A stretch of 64,000 nt of DNA from Prinia subflava. Its lineage: Eukaryota; Chordata; Aves; Passeriformes; Cisticolidae. Shown one piece after another: positions 16,753 to 28,472 of this stretch; positions within the stretch are counted from its first letter, which is position 1; every line of letters begins with the position of its first letter. The notes under the pieces are model-generated. The model was given only the letters and a program-made list of their open reading frames with translations. It was not told the origin of the DNA and did not search any database. The stretch covers positions 38,448,767 to 38,512,766 of the forward strand of contig NC_086251.1 in assembly GCF_021018805.1 (NCBI RefSeq), given 5' to 3'. A program made the position numbers and the translations under genes.

Positions 16753-17589
16753 CCCTCAAAGTGGAATCCTCTCCCATTTCACTGTTTGGATCTTTCTCCC
16801 CACAGTTTGTCTGCTGTGCCTGTGCTCAGTTCAGCATGTTAATGTTCACAGTGACTTCATGGCAAATCCATCCTGTAGCTCTCTACATTGAAAAGAAATG
16901 GAATAAAGAGGGGCACTGGCAGCTCAGCTATGACACAAAGTGTCCATGAAGCAGGGAAGAAAGATCTGCTCAAACGCTTGCCTTGCTGGCTTAGATAGAG
17001 TGGAAATGGTGAAGGTCTCCTTGATGAGCAGCAATAGGTCATGGGAGCTGAGTCACCAAGGCACCAACCTGTCAGCAGGTGATTTGGGACATGTCAGCCA
17101 TCTCTCAGAGGACTCACGTGGGATGGCACCTGCTGCTCACAGGGCGAGGACTTGGCTGTGCATGTTACTGAGGAAATGGAGGGTGGCTGTCACACCATAG
17201 TTAACACAAGAAATGAAGAGAGCCCTGCATATAGTGCAGGACAGGTACTTTTACTTTCAGTGCTGGTTTTGTTTATACAGCCTGGGTGGAGGCAGGAACC
17301 CCACCAAAACAAGCTTGCAAAAGGAACATTTCATTTGTGCAAGAGACGTGGAATTTCCCAAGGTAAGAACAGCAGGTTTAAGTGATTGCATTTCCATCAA
17401 GCAGCTGGCATTCTTTCCAGTGCCCCACCTCCTCCTCTCCAGCCTTGCAAGCTGAGGGCAGCTGTGGCTCCTCTGGCTCAGGGCCAGCCCTGGACCTAAG
17501 TGCCTGCCTACCTGGAGCCATGCCTGTTTGCAAGGTGAGCCTTTGTATAAGAGCAGGCAACACCCATTCACTGGGACAGCTTTGCTGCT
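16753..17589. other. Intergenic DNA before the heptamer array
   Basis: No gene, RNA or repeat was recognised in this stretch. Confidence 0.6.
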
Positions 17590-17783
17590 CCTCTCTCCTC
17601 TCTCCTCTCTCCTCTCTCCTCTCTCCTCTCTCCTCTCTCCTCTCTCCTCTCTCCTCTCTCCTCTCTCCTCTCTCCTCTCTCCTCTCTCCTCTCTCCTCTC
17701 TCCTCTCTCCTCTCTCCTCTCTCCTCTCTCCTCTCTCCTCTCTCCTCTCTCCTCTCTCCTCTCTCCTCTCTCCTCTCTCCTCT
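17590..17783 (+). repeat. CCTCTCT heptamer array (about 27 copies)
   Basis: The 7-bp unit CTCTCCT is repeated almost without error for about 190 bp; the other strand reads AGGAGAG. Because 7 is not a multiple of 3, each reading frame cycles through all phases and gives the same heptapeptide periodicity (LLSPLSS-type on +, REERGER-type on -). No stop codon arises, so long open frames appear on both strands. They are not genes. It is a pure polypyrimidine/polypurine tract. Confidence 0.95.
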
Positions 17784-20539
17784 GTCCTTCCCTCCCTGAT
17801 GATGGCTGGCTCCAGGGCCTGCAGGGGACTGAAAACTGTTTGCCATGGTAAAGCACTGAGAGCCAGCAGACTCTTCTCGGTTTTTTTTATTTTCTCTATT
17901 TCAATAGGGCACACACTTAGTCGTGCAAGTTGGCATTTTCACTGACAGTTCTTCGTGGCAGCCCCATTGCCAAGCATGGCCAACATCTATGCTCCTGATG
18001 TCCTCCTGACCTTGATTGCTCGTCTGAGAGGGCCCCTCTCCTACCTGCAACCTGCTCTGTGCTCCCAAATTCTCCTACTGGCTTCTCTTGCTCGTTCTCA
18101 TGATTAGCCTTCAAGGCCCTCTCTCTCTTTTTATATGGAAAATGCACAATCTCCACCTCTTCTTTCTTCTAGGTTCAGCAAAAGCCTCTGCCTGGTTCTA
18201 GGAAGACTTGCTGCTCGTTCTTGTCCTGGCAATTTGGTGGATTTCTAGGAGGGTTTTCCTGCATCGTTTAGGCCACAGGGACTTCTGTTCTTCTAGACCC
18301 AGCTCTGGAAGAGGTTTTCAGTCTCCCTGCTCTCACTTACCCCTCCCACTGGAGGTGGATTCCCCTCAGATGCCTGGTGGTGTAATTAGAGCGCAGTTCC
18401 CTCTGCTTGCTTTGGGCAAAATTACACAGGTTAATTTAAATTAAGGCACCCTGGCCGGTTTTGCCTGAACTGAACTAGGGGAAAACTCCTGCAGTTCTCC
18501 CTGCCCAATGTGATATGAGTGCTGTGGCAGCCAGGCAGACCAGGGTCATCCGCTCTCCCACCTGCAAAGCTGGGGCTCAGCAAGCCATGTCCTGTGCTGC
18601 ACTGCTCCACAAGGGGCCAAACCAAACCAGCTCTGTGCCAAGCAGAGGTGCTTATCTGGTTAGCCAAGGAGGTTGGCTGGAAGCACTAGTCACAGGTTCT
18701 GCTAGAGGACCTGCCTATCCTAACATCCAGGATCCTGAGTCGGCTGGCACTGGCTGTTTTCTCAGGTCTGGTGTGAACAGCACTGGCTCTCAAAGCCTTC
18801 CTCTTTTCCTCCTGAAATATGCCAAAGGTAACACTCTTACGAGTGAACATAATAAACTTCCAGCTTGGGAGTCCACAAGAGAAAGAGGTGTCTTGTCCTG
18901 CAGTGCAAATGCTGCCAGGCACATCTCTGTGGAAATGAGGCCCGACCTCCACGTAAGAGAGCGAGTGAGAAGACGGGCCATGCTGTCCCCTTTTCTTCCC
19001 TAATGCCAGAGATTCAGAACAGTGGCACAGGGTCAGGAGCAGAGTGTAAGAATGGGATTAGCCTGCTTGGCCAGAGAGAGTAAAGATCTAGCAGTCCCTG
19101 AGTGGGCCCATTGCAAGGTCCTGTCCTTGGGTGAGGCATGCAGCCATGCAGACCCCTGGCTGTTCAGGCCCTTCCAAGCCAAGGGAGAAGCCACTAGTGA
19201 GCTGTACATACTGCAGGAGTTATGGAGCTGCTGAGCACAGGCTTTCCAGGTGCTGGCTTTGGATACAGGCTTTCACAGCCTATCAGCATCCTGATTTGGG
19301 GTTTTAAATCTCTTTTGGGATCTATGCCCAATTGCCTATTTCCACTACTGGATAGAAAGTATTTTTTCCTGACACTGGGATGAAATAGTTGCTGTATTCC
19401 TGTGGCACTTTAGAATGCCCTTCTGTAGGCCCTGCAGCATAAGCCCCAACGGGGACCGGATTGTATTGCTCTTATTCTCCTGCTGTTGGGTAGTTAAGAT
19501 AGACACCAAAATAGACAGAAGCATCACCCTGCATAGGCCTGAACTAATAATTGCCTAAGAACCCGAGTGATGGTGAGGTTATTTATATCCCAGCCTTTCC
19601 AGCATTGGTCATGGCTGAAGACAACACACCAGACTGGAAAGACCTCTGGGCTGGTGATTGAGTGGCCTTATTAAGTGTCAAACTCAGCCTGTTGCTCAAC
19701 AAGCTGTTTTCTTTATGTAACCCAGCGTTTTCTCTGTGTAACCCTGACACAGCTTGCAATAGCCTGGTTGGAAAATCAATTGCAGCACAGAGAGCATTGT
19801 GAACAGCACCTTCAGGGGCTCCATGTGTGTCCAAGGTTGATCATCCTTGACATTAATTATGGGTTTGCTCAACTCCGAGGATGAGGCCTCTGTTTTTCAG
19901 TATAATCACGTGGGCTCAGCTGGCCCCAAGCACATCTTGTATTCCCACATTGAGCAAGTGCTCGGAGAACACGTGCAGCTGCTGCAATGCCTGACAGGTA
20001 AACGTGCTGGGGCTGACGGACGTGAGCAACCTTGGAACCTGTCACCACATCCTGGATGCTGAGGATGTAGTGGCAGCATCTCCTGCCAGGCGCTTCCCTG
20101 CTCGTGGAACTTCTGGCAGCCCCTTCCTGCAGAGCAGTCTCTGGTGGTCAGTATAGGCTGCCAGATTCTGTGGCAAAGCTTCAAGGAACAGACTGGTTTA
20201 TCACTTCCAAGTTGTTAAATCTAATCAAACAACACACAAGAGTTCAGTGAGCTGAGAAACCTGCTTTGCACAGGAACTTGTGTGATCAGAGTTCCAGCTG
20301 TCAGAAGCCAGGACTGGACATGGCTGGCTGCTCCAGGGTGGTAGTGGGCTGGGAGAAAGAGGGAAATCATTGGGATTGAAACAGCAAAAGCATATCCTGG
20401 CAGCTGTGTCTCCTTGTAGGTAACTCTGCAGGCTGGATGGATCCTGTCTCCAAGCACTGGCATGCCTCTGGCTGGAGTGTGTCCCTGCAGGTGTCCCCCC
20501 AAGAGCTGTAACTAGCCTGATGGTCCGTGGTAGGGAGGT
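17784..20539. other. Intergenic DNA, no gene recognised
   Basis: The open frames here do not resemble known proteins and lie on both strands with no consistent coding signal. Confidence 0.6.
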
Positions 20540-20610
20540 GGCTTTATTCTGGCTATAGAAAGGTTTGGGGGCAGGGGAATTCCAAGATTTTCATGTCATC
20601 TGAGTTTGGA
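20540..20610 (+). repeat. Short dispersed repeat, copy 2
   Basis: This is the diverged partner of 16661-16752: GGCTTTATTCTGGCTATAGA, then AAGGTTTGGGGGCAGGGGAA, then TTTTCATG, then TCATCTGAGTTTGG after an internal deletion. The orientation is the same as copy 1. Confidence 0.7.
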
Positions 20611-23600
20611 TGACTACAAAGTTTTGACAACAAGAAAGGCTGTGCCAAAACTAATGACAAGCTATTCCACGTGCAGACTATGCTGCTGAATTAGTTTCAA
20701 GTTTCTATCCAAACCAGGGCTCAGTCCATCCCTGGCAGGCAATCTGCAGGGAAGGATTCCTCTGACCTTTTCCCTGGATGAGATCCACTGAGCGCAGTCC
20801 AGTAACCCTGAGCTGACATTGAGCAACCCCAGCAAAACAGCAGCTGTGTCCAGTCTCCTGGGTGTTTGGAAATCCTGGAGTCCCGATTGCACAAAATGCA
20901 GCTGATGTGCCCTGCCTGTACGGGGCAGACTGTCCCCTCATGTGCCAGGATCCCAGCATTACAACCTCTCAAACTTACCACATGCATGCAGCTTCTCTCA
21001 GCACAGGAACCTTTCTGTCAGGCCAGGAAACCCCAAACAGAAACAGGGCACCCCTGCCAGCCCAAGCAGCTTGCTGGGATTTCTCCATAGCCATGCACTG
21101 CGGGCTTTTTGCAGCAAGCCGTGACCCAGCTTGCTTGCAACAAGTCACGGGCTGTGCTTGGCCGCGGAGCCCGAGGCTCGCAGGGGATGCAGCTCTGCGG
21201 GCAGCCTGCAGAGGCAGGGCAGCAGTGCCTGCCAGCTGCGGGACACGGCTGCAGCGCCCGGGTGCTCTGGCAGGGAGCCACGGCTGACGTGCTGGGCAGC
21301 CTGCCCTGGCAGATCTTCGTGTTTTGTCAGGCAGGAGCAGGCTGAAGTGACGGGGGAGTGTTAGTGTAGAGTTCAGCTCCAGCGCCTCATCTGAATGTCA
21401 CCTGAGACTTGCTCAAAGTGTAGTTAGATTAAAAATGCTGGATTCTTCTAGCAAAATATATACTCCTCTCCTAAGGGGCTGCACCCATGGGGAATTGTGG
21501 TTATGGATTTTCCAGTGGATGAGAAAAGGGCAAAATATTCCACCTCCTTCCTCCTGCTCTCTGTCCTTCTATGTAGTATGGGTTTCTGCTCCCTGTATTA
21601 CTGCACTTTGGAGCAAGCCTTGCTCAGTTATTCTGTTTTTGGAAAGGGACAGTCTGCTGTCCTAGGCTGTGCTTTTTCTGCGTGCCTCAGATCAGGGACA
21701 CAAAAGCAGAGGCCACAGAAAACATTTTTCACAGAACAGATCTGTCATGACCTCTGATCGTCACCCCTTTTGCCCTGCTGTGCTGTCCAGCCTGAGGCTG
21801 AGGGTGCACCTCTGGCCTTGACATTCCCCTTTGCTTGTGCAGGCAGCCCCTCACTCTATGTTCTGGGCAGCAGATGTGCCCAGTGGAGCCCTGCAAGCTG
21901 GCAGGCACACGAAGGTGAGCTAATGCAATGCTTATCATGGCCGTGCTTACACCTTTCCAAGGAGCTGGTCTTTTATCTCTGAGCTCCACAGCCCGCTGCC
22001 CTTTTGCCTCTGTACACACAGAAAGTTGTCTGTAAGGAGGAACTGGATTGTCTGGAAAATATCCTGCAATTCCCTCTGCCAGCTGGTTCTGGACAACTGC
22101 TCTGTGTGGCTCTGCACTTGCTAAGATGTGGTAAACAAATCTCCAAGGAGTAGCTTGAATGAGAGATGGGCTTTTTCAGTAGATACAGCTAAATGCAGGG
22201 AAGGAGGACACAGCAGGGTCCTGAGATGGAAAGGAAACAGGAAGACCTGTCACTGCTTTATGTGTTTTACTCTCAGAGCAGCAGCCCTCTTCTGTACTTC
22301 CCTTAAACGAAAGAAAAGACAAAGATGATTCACGTCCCATTCTCCAGCTCAGCCTTGAAGCAGCATTACTGTGACTAAGGTCCTTGCTGCATCATTTCTT
22401 TCTCCATCTGATGCCGAGAAGGTCGTAGCAGGGCAGATTGTGATTAAGTGGAATTTCTCAATGTTGAAAGACATTTGAGATTTGTCCCTGTGATTAATAA
22501 AATTACTTGGGGGGCCATAGGAAAATCTGATCCTATACATTTTTTTCTGAAGAGCATGAACCCTTTGAAAGTCCCGTGTGTGAAAGCTCAGAGAACAGCA
22601 TTTGCATGGGTGCCTCTGCCAGCAAAGCTGAGCAAAGGTGAAACCCGTCATACCACAGGGCCCCTGCCAGCAAGAAATCCTCCTGAATTTCCACATAGCT
22701 CTGGTTACTGGTGTTCAGAGCCTTTCCCCTTACCTTACTGCACGCTTCTGGAGGAAGTCTGCTAATTTAGTAGAGCCTAAAGCACGCAAGGGAGCCTCAG
22801 TGCACAGACAACAGCCCCAATCTTGCCAGTCCCAGCAGAAATCAAATCAGTCAGGGATGTTTGCAGCTGCTTTAACACTGTAGCTAATGGTTTCATCAGT
22901 TCATGTTCCTCATGGCTCTGCAGAGGAGAGGACAGGTAGCACATACACTCCAGGCAGCACCTGCCCCAGGAAATACCTCTTCTGCAAATACCTATCTAAA
23001 GGCAGTCCCTGCCCTGGGGAGTTTGCAGCCCAAAGCTGGGGCAGAGAACCTACAGGCCAGAAACTTGTGTGGGCTGTGACTCCAAGTCCTACAGCAACAT
23101 TTTGTGTCTGGTGGGTTGTGGTGCTCTAAGATGCACACACAGCCTGCCTGGATGAGGAGCAGCAGGGCTGGATGGGGTGGCAGTGGCATTGCCCCAGTCA
23201 CACACACCATGAATGCCAGAGATGGAGCCAGGCCTGGCCTTTGCCTGTCTGTGCCGCTTGTTACTAGAAGGTGCTTTGGAGGTCAGGTTATGTTTTACTT
23301 TCTCACTGTCCTCAGTGGTGTTAAGGAGCAGACTGAATCCTCCTATGCTGCAGCACAAATCACTGACTATCTCTACCTCATTTTTCCCATTGAGACTTAG
23401 AACATTTGTACTGTAAGTATTTTAAGTGGCTAATACCACATTCGTTCAGACTCATTGTTGCAACTCACTATTGCAATTCCAATTTTAAATTACTGGCTGT
23501 TTGCTGGCAAAAACATTTCTTTCCCTCTCCCTCATTCCTTTGGTATTGATCAGCCTGTTCTGCCCTGGCTTCTCAAAGGGAGGTTTTCTCTCAGGATATC

Positions 23601-24247
23601 TGCAGCCCCAGTTGGCAGATGCTGGAAGCATACAGCTCTCGCAGAGGCCCCTTCTGGGGACTCTCGAAGCTGTGCCAGCAGCGTGTCTGGCACTGTGCAT
23701 GAGTTCTGTGAGGTGCTGTGTATGGACAGAGGGCACAGCAGCTTGCTAGTTAGCAAAAGGGAGATGTTCTGGGTGTATGCAGGAGCCAGTTCATTATTAC
23801 AGCTCTGCAAGAAATTATATAGCTATCAGCTGTAAGAGGGAGAGAGACACTGATGTAGCTGCTGCACCACATATGAGGAGAATCGTCCTATCTGCAGCTT
23901 GATGCAGCTCATGCCACACACACAGAGTTCAATTTCCTCTTCCTTCTGCACTTCTTGTAGGGCAGCCAGGCGTGTCGAGCTCTCACTTTCAAGGACAGAT
24001 CTTCAGTACATATTTTGATCCTGTCTGAGCAGGAGTCAAAAAACGCCAATTGGGGTTGATGGGATAAAGGCACTTAACTTTGCATCCAGGGGAGCAGTCA
24101 GTCATTGCAGCAAAATCTGTGTCAATCATAAGTCACAAACATATATTTCAGGGACCACAGGGCTAAGCAGGTTCCCTGCTGAAGCTTTGATACCCTGTAG
24201 ATGTTTGCATGTATCACCATTGCTTCTTTTTCTAACCTCTACTTCAT

Positions 24248-24251
<4 letters not shown>
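20611..24251. other. Intergenic DNA, no gene recognised
   Basis: A modestly CpG-containing block lies at about 21160-21310. No exon or RNA gene could be supported. Confidence 0.6.

Positions 24252-24282
<31 letters not shown>
24252..24282 (+). repeat. Poly(A) tract, A31
   Basis: This is an uninterrupted run of 31 adenines between TCATTATT and GAGTTAAA. Nothing upstream looks like a processed mRNA copy, so a mononucleotide microsatellite is the simplest reading. Confidence 0.95.
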
Positions 24283-24285
<3 letters not shown>

Positions 24286-26269
24286 TTAAAATGAAATTCC
24301 ATGCAAAGCAGCTCCTTCACTGCACTGGCTTGCACTTTCCTGTCTGAAGAGCTCTTGGAGGCTCAGTTTAGGGGAGGTGAGCTACTCCATTCACTGGAGT
24401 TTAAAAGCACAAGGAGCCTCTCTGCTTTAACCCTTTAAAGGGGGATGTTTTGCAGGGCTTGCTCTCATTTTCTAGTTTACTTGCTTCTGAAAGTCATGAC
24501 TGTTTACATCCACTGCAGGTTCATCATGCCCTGAGTTCTGGATTTCCACATTCCAGTGGCAGACTGATGAGGCTAAGTGGGACCATACTCTGCACATTTC
24601 ACTGATCTCACACATCTCGTCTTTGACTTCTTCTGTAGTTTACTGAGGCTGCTCCTCTACAGCCAATGGAATAAGGCTTGGAATGCCAGGCACTGGGGGG
24701 GACATACTCTGCCCTGACCACAGGCTTTGATGTCAGGAGTACTTGTGTCCAAGGGCTGGTTCTGTATGAAGATTCAACTGCCACCAGGAGCAAAGAGCAA
24801 CTGGGCCCAGCTGTAAATTCAGTAAAGCATGTGTCACAGCCCTGGCCTTTGCGCTAAGAATTGATTGAAATGTAGTAAAAAAGTCTGTCCTGTCACTGGG
24901 CCATACTTGCTTTTCAGTTCATGCTGAAAAGACTCCTTTGTGATGGCACATAGCAGCATGAATCCATCCTCACCTCTGGCTGGGACAGGGTCAGACCTAG
25001 CCTGGATTAAAAGCTCTCCATCTCCCTGCAGCACCAAGGGGCAGGCACTTGGGAAGGAGGGGACACTGAGAGGCAGGACCATTTGTGCCCCTGCCAGCAC
25101 CCTGCCCAGCAGCAGCATCCTCACTGGTTCACCTGCACACCTCAGCTCGGGGGAAAGACCAGCCACGGCCTAAAGGGAAACTGCTCTCAAGTTGTTTTCT
25201 TGGTGTCTCAGAGGCAGGACTCAGAACCTCTGGGATTGGAGATGAGGATGATATTTCATGTGTCATTTAGCAAAATTAATAATAATTGGTGAGTCTGTGT
25301 ACAGATCTGCCTTTACCCTGTGCTTACAAGGAACATGCAATTTCTATTGAAAGCTGTAAATTCAGTGACACAGAACAGCTACAGAGATAACATTTTTCTT
25401 ACAGCGATGTTGAGAAGCCATCTGTGGTGGTGTTTCATAATGAATGTTCTTACAACACCGGGGACTTGCCTCCAGGAAGAGGACACACTGAGCTGTGTTT
25501 GCTTTGTTGCTGAATGAAAGCATCAGCATGGGAAACACCTAACACTCCCTGGGTGATGTACATTGGCATCACACCGGGGGTTGAATCAGTCTCCAGATAT
25601 GGTCCCAGTCATGGGCAAAATATCCAGTGGCAGGACACTGGCTGGTGTCAGAATCAGCAGCAGTTCACCATCCAAAAGCTGTACACTTGGCACAGATTGC
25701 TTTGCAGCCCCAAAACCTTCAGCATAAAAGGATAAATTCTGAAAATGTCACCCCCAGTGAGCTGAGTTTGCTTCCTGGTATATTTAGAGCGGCCAAAAGA
25801 TAGAGTCAATGGTTAGAGGGAATGGGATGTACATGTGTGAAGGGGGCTAGATGCTGTGAGGGTGAGAGAAAGCAGAGCAAGCAGACCTGATGGAGGGCTC
25901 TGAGGCTAAACGAAGATCTGCCCCTATGCAAGCATGAGTTTAACAGCTATTATATGGATGGTAATTGGATGCAAATTTGAGGGCTGGCTTTTCAGAGATG
26001 CATGTTAAGCCCCAGGATGGAGGTATGCCTAGTTCACACCACACAACTCAGGAAAAGAGTGGAGAGGAAGGAAATTCTACTATGTCGCAATCACAAAAGC
26101 TTAGGAGAAAACATTTTTCAGGTGAGTGAGAAAACAAACATCTGAAGTTTCCAATGAGTAAGAAAAAAATTTGAAATAAATTCTTGTTTTCTGAGTCTAA
26201 AGAAGTAATCTATTCACTTGGAAAGTTCTCAATATGGTTTTAGTCTTACATATTTTTTTTAAAAAATAA
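24283..26269. other. Intergenic DNA left of the CR1 copy
   Basis: Nothing recognisable was found in this stretch. Confidence 0.6.
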
Positions 26270-28472
26270 ATTGTTTCTAGCTGAAACAAAGCAGAGAAAA
26301 ACATCTGACAGAAGGAAAAGTGCCAGCAAAACCTCAACATGAGCAGAGCAGACTACAGGCTGCTCAGGGAATTAGCAAGTAAAGTTCCCTGGGAAAATGT
26401 TTTTGCAGTTGCTGGGGTCCATAAGATCTGGCCACTTTTTAAACATCACCTAAAGGCACAGGAGAAGGCAATGTCAGAAGTTGAGGAGGCAAGGCAAAAA
26501 TCCAGCTTAGCTGAACAGGAATCCTCCCTTGAAAATAAGGCAAAAAATAAAGATTTATGCTCAGTGGAAGCAAGGTCAGGTGACATGGGAAGAATACAGA
26601 GATATTGCTTGCCATTGTTGGGAGAAAATTCATGTGGACAAAGCTCAAGTTGTCTTGAGCTTGTATTATGGAGCTGAAGCCAGAACTGTGGGGGACAATA
26701 AAAAGAGTTTTTTTCAAATATGTTAATGTCAAAAGGGAGCATAGAAATAACATCACCCATTCCAGGATGAGGATGGTCACCTCACAAACGGGGACATGGA
26801 CACAGCAGAGATGTTTAACACATTCTTTGCCTCTGTCTTTAAAACAGAAGACAGACTAAGGGGATCTCAGTGCCCTGAGCTGAGGGACCATGGCTGTGAG
26901 AATAATTTCCAGTCAACCCTGAAATTTTGTGGGATCTGCTGTTCCAGCTGGATTTCAAAAAATCTATGGGGCCTGATGGGATTCATCTGAAAATCCTCAA
27001 AGAGCTGGCTGATGTTATCACAAAACCTCTCTCAATGATTTTTGAGCAGTCTTGGGAATCTGGAGAGGTCCCAGCTGATTGGAATCTGGCAAAGATTGTC
27101 CTGATTTTGGAGAGCAAGATGGAAGACCCTGTAAAAAACAGGCCTGTCAGTCTCACTTCAGTGCCTGGCAAAATTATGGAGACTATTCTGGGAGCCATTG
27201 GAAGACACCTGAAAGACAACGTGGTCACTGGTCACAGCCAGCAGTGCTTTGTGAAAGGAAAGTCCTGCTTAGCAAACTGATTGATTTTTATGACAAGGTA
27301 ATCCACTCAGCTGATCAGGGGAAGCCAGTTTATGTAATTCTTTTGGATTTCAAATTAAAAGACTTTCGATTCTGTCTCTCACAGGATCCTTCAGGACAAA
27401 ATGTCCAGAAACATATCATGGGATGGGTGAGCAACTGGCTCACAGGTCAGGCACAAAGGGTTATAGCGAAGGGGATGACATCAGGCTGGGGACCTGTCAC
27501 TAGTGGGGTTCCATAGGGCTCCATCCTCAGCCCTGTGCTCTTCAATATCTTCAGAAGTGACTTGGATGCAGGACTGGAAGGGATACAGAGCAAGGTTGCA
27601 GATGACAAAACTGGAAGGGGCTGTTGAACTCCACTGAAGGCAGGGGGGCCCTGCAGAGACCTCAGCAAATGACAGAGCTTGGCAATCACCAACCACATGA
27701 AGGGGAAAAATCAGATTTTCCACCTGGGATGGGGCAACCCTGGGCGTGTATATGGACTGAGGAATGAGATGCTGGAGAGCAGTGCCATGGAAAGGGACCT
27801 GGGAGTTCTGGGCAGTGGCCAGTTCATTATGAGCCAGCAGTGCCCTGGCAGCCAGAAGAGTCAACCCTGTCCTGGGGTGCATCAGGCACAGCATCACAGC
27901 CAGGCAAGGGAGGGAATTGTCCTGCTCTGCTCTGAGCTGGGGCGGCCTCACCTCCAGTGCTGGGGGCAGTTTGGGGTGCCACAATAAATAAAAGACATTA
28001 AGCTGTTAGAGAGCTTCCAAAGGAGGGCAACAGACATGGTGAAGGGCCTTGAGGGGAAGCTGTGTGAGGAGCAGCTGAGGTCACTTGGTCTGTTCAGCCT
28101 GGAGAAAAAGGCACTGATGGGAGACCCCACTGCAGTTACAACTTCCTTGTGAGGGAAAGAGGAGGGGCAGGTACTGATCTCTTGTCTGTGGTGACAGGGA
28201 CAGGACCCAAGGGAATGGCCTGATGTTGTTTCGGGGGAGGCTGAGGTTGAATATTAGACAAAGGTTCTTCACCCAAAGAGTGGTTGGGCACTGGAAGAGG
28301 CTCCCCAGGGAAGTGGTCACAGCACCAGCCTGACAGGATCTAAGAAGCTTTTGGACAATGCTTTCAGGCACATGATGTGACTCTTGTGGATGTTCCTGTG
28401 CAGGGCCAGGAGCTGGACTCAATGATCCTTCTGGGTCCCTTCCAATTCAGCATATTCTGTGATTCTGTGATT
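26270..28472 (+). mobile_element. CR1 LINE, 5'-truncated copy with degraded ORF2 and intact-looking 3' end
   Basis: The copy starts near KQRKTSDRRKSASKTST in the linker after the endonuclease domain. It continues with SRADYRLLRELASKVPWENV, a FFKYVNVKREHRNN block, and the reverse transcriptase region (SMGPDGIHLKILKELADVI, then PVSLTSVPGKIMETIL and FVKGKSCLAN). The catalytic box reads VADD in place of the usual F/Y-ADD, around 27585-27610. The C-terminal region (ERDLGVLGSGQFIMSQQCPG) follows, then a 3' UTR ending near 28472 in the tandem ATTCTGTGATTCTGTGAT expected for CR1. Several frameshifts and stops, including one straight after TSGVP at about 27514, make it non-functional. Confidence 0.93.

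Noticed and set aside
17257..17945. Overlapping long open frames on both strands (REERGER and LLSPLSS repeats)
   Set aside because: They are created by the heptamer array; no coding signal exists outside it.
24126..24282. A31 tract as the tail of a processed pseudogene
   Set aside because: The upstream sequence resembles no mRNA and no flanking duplication was seen.
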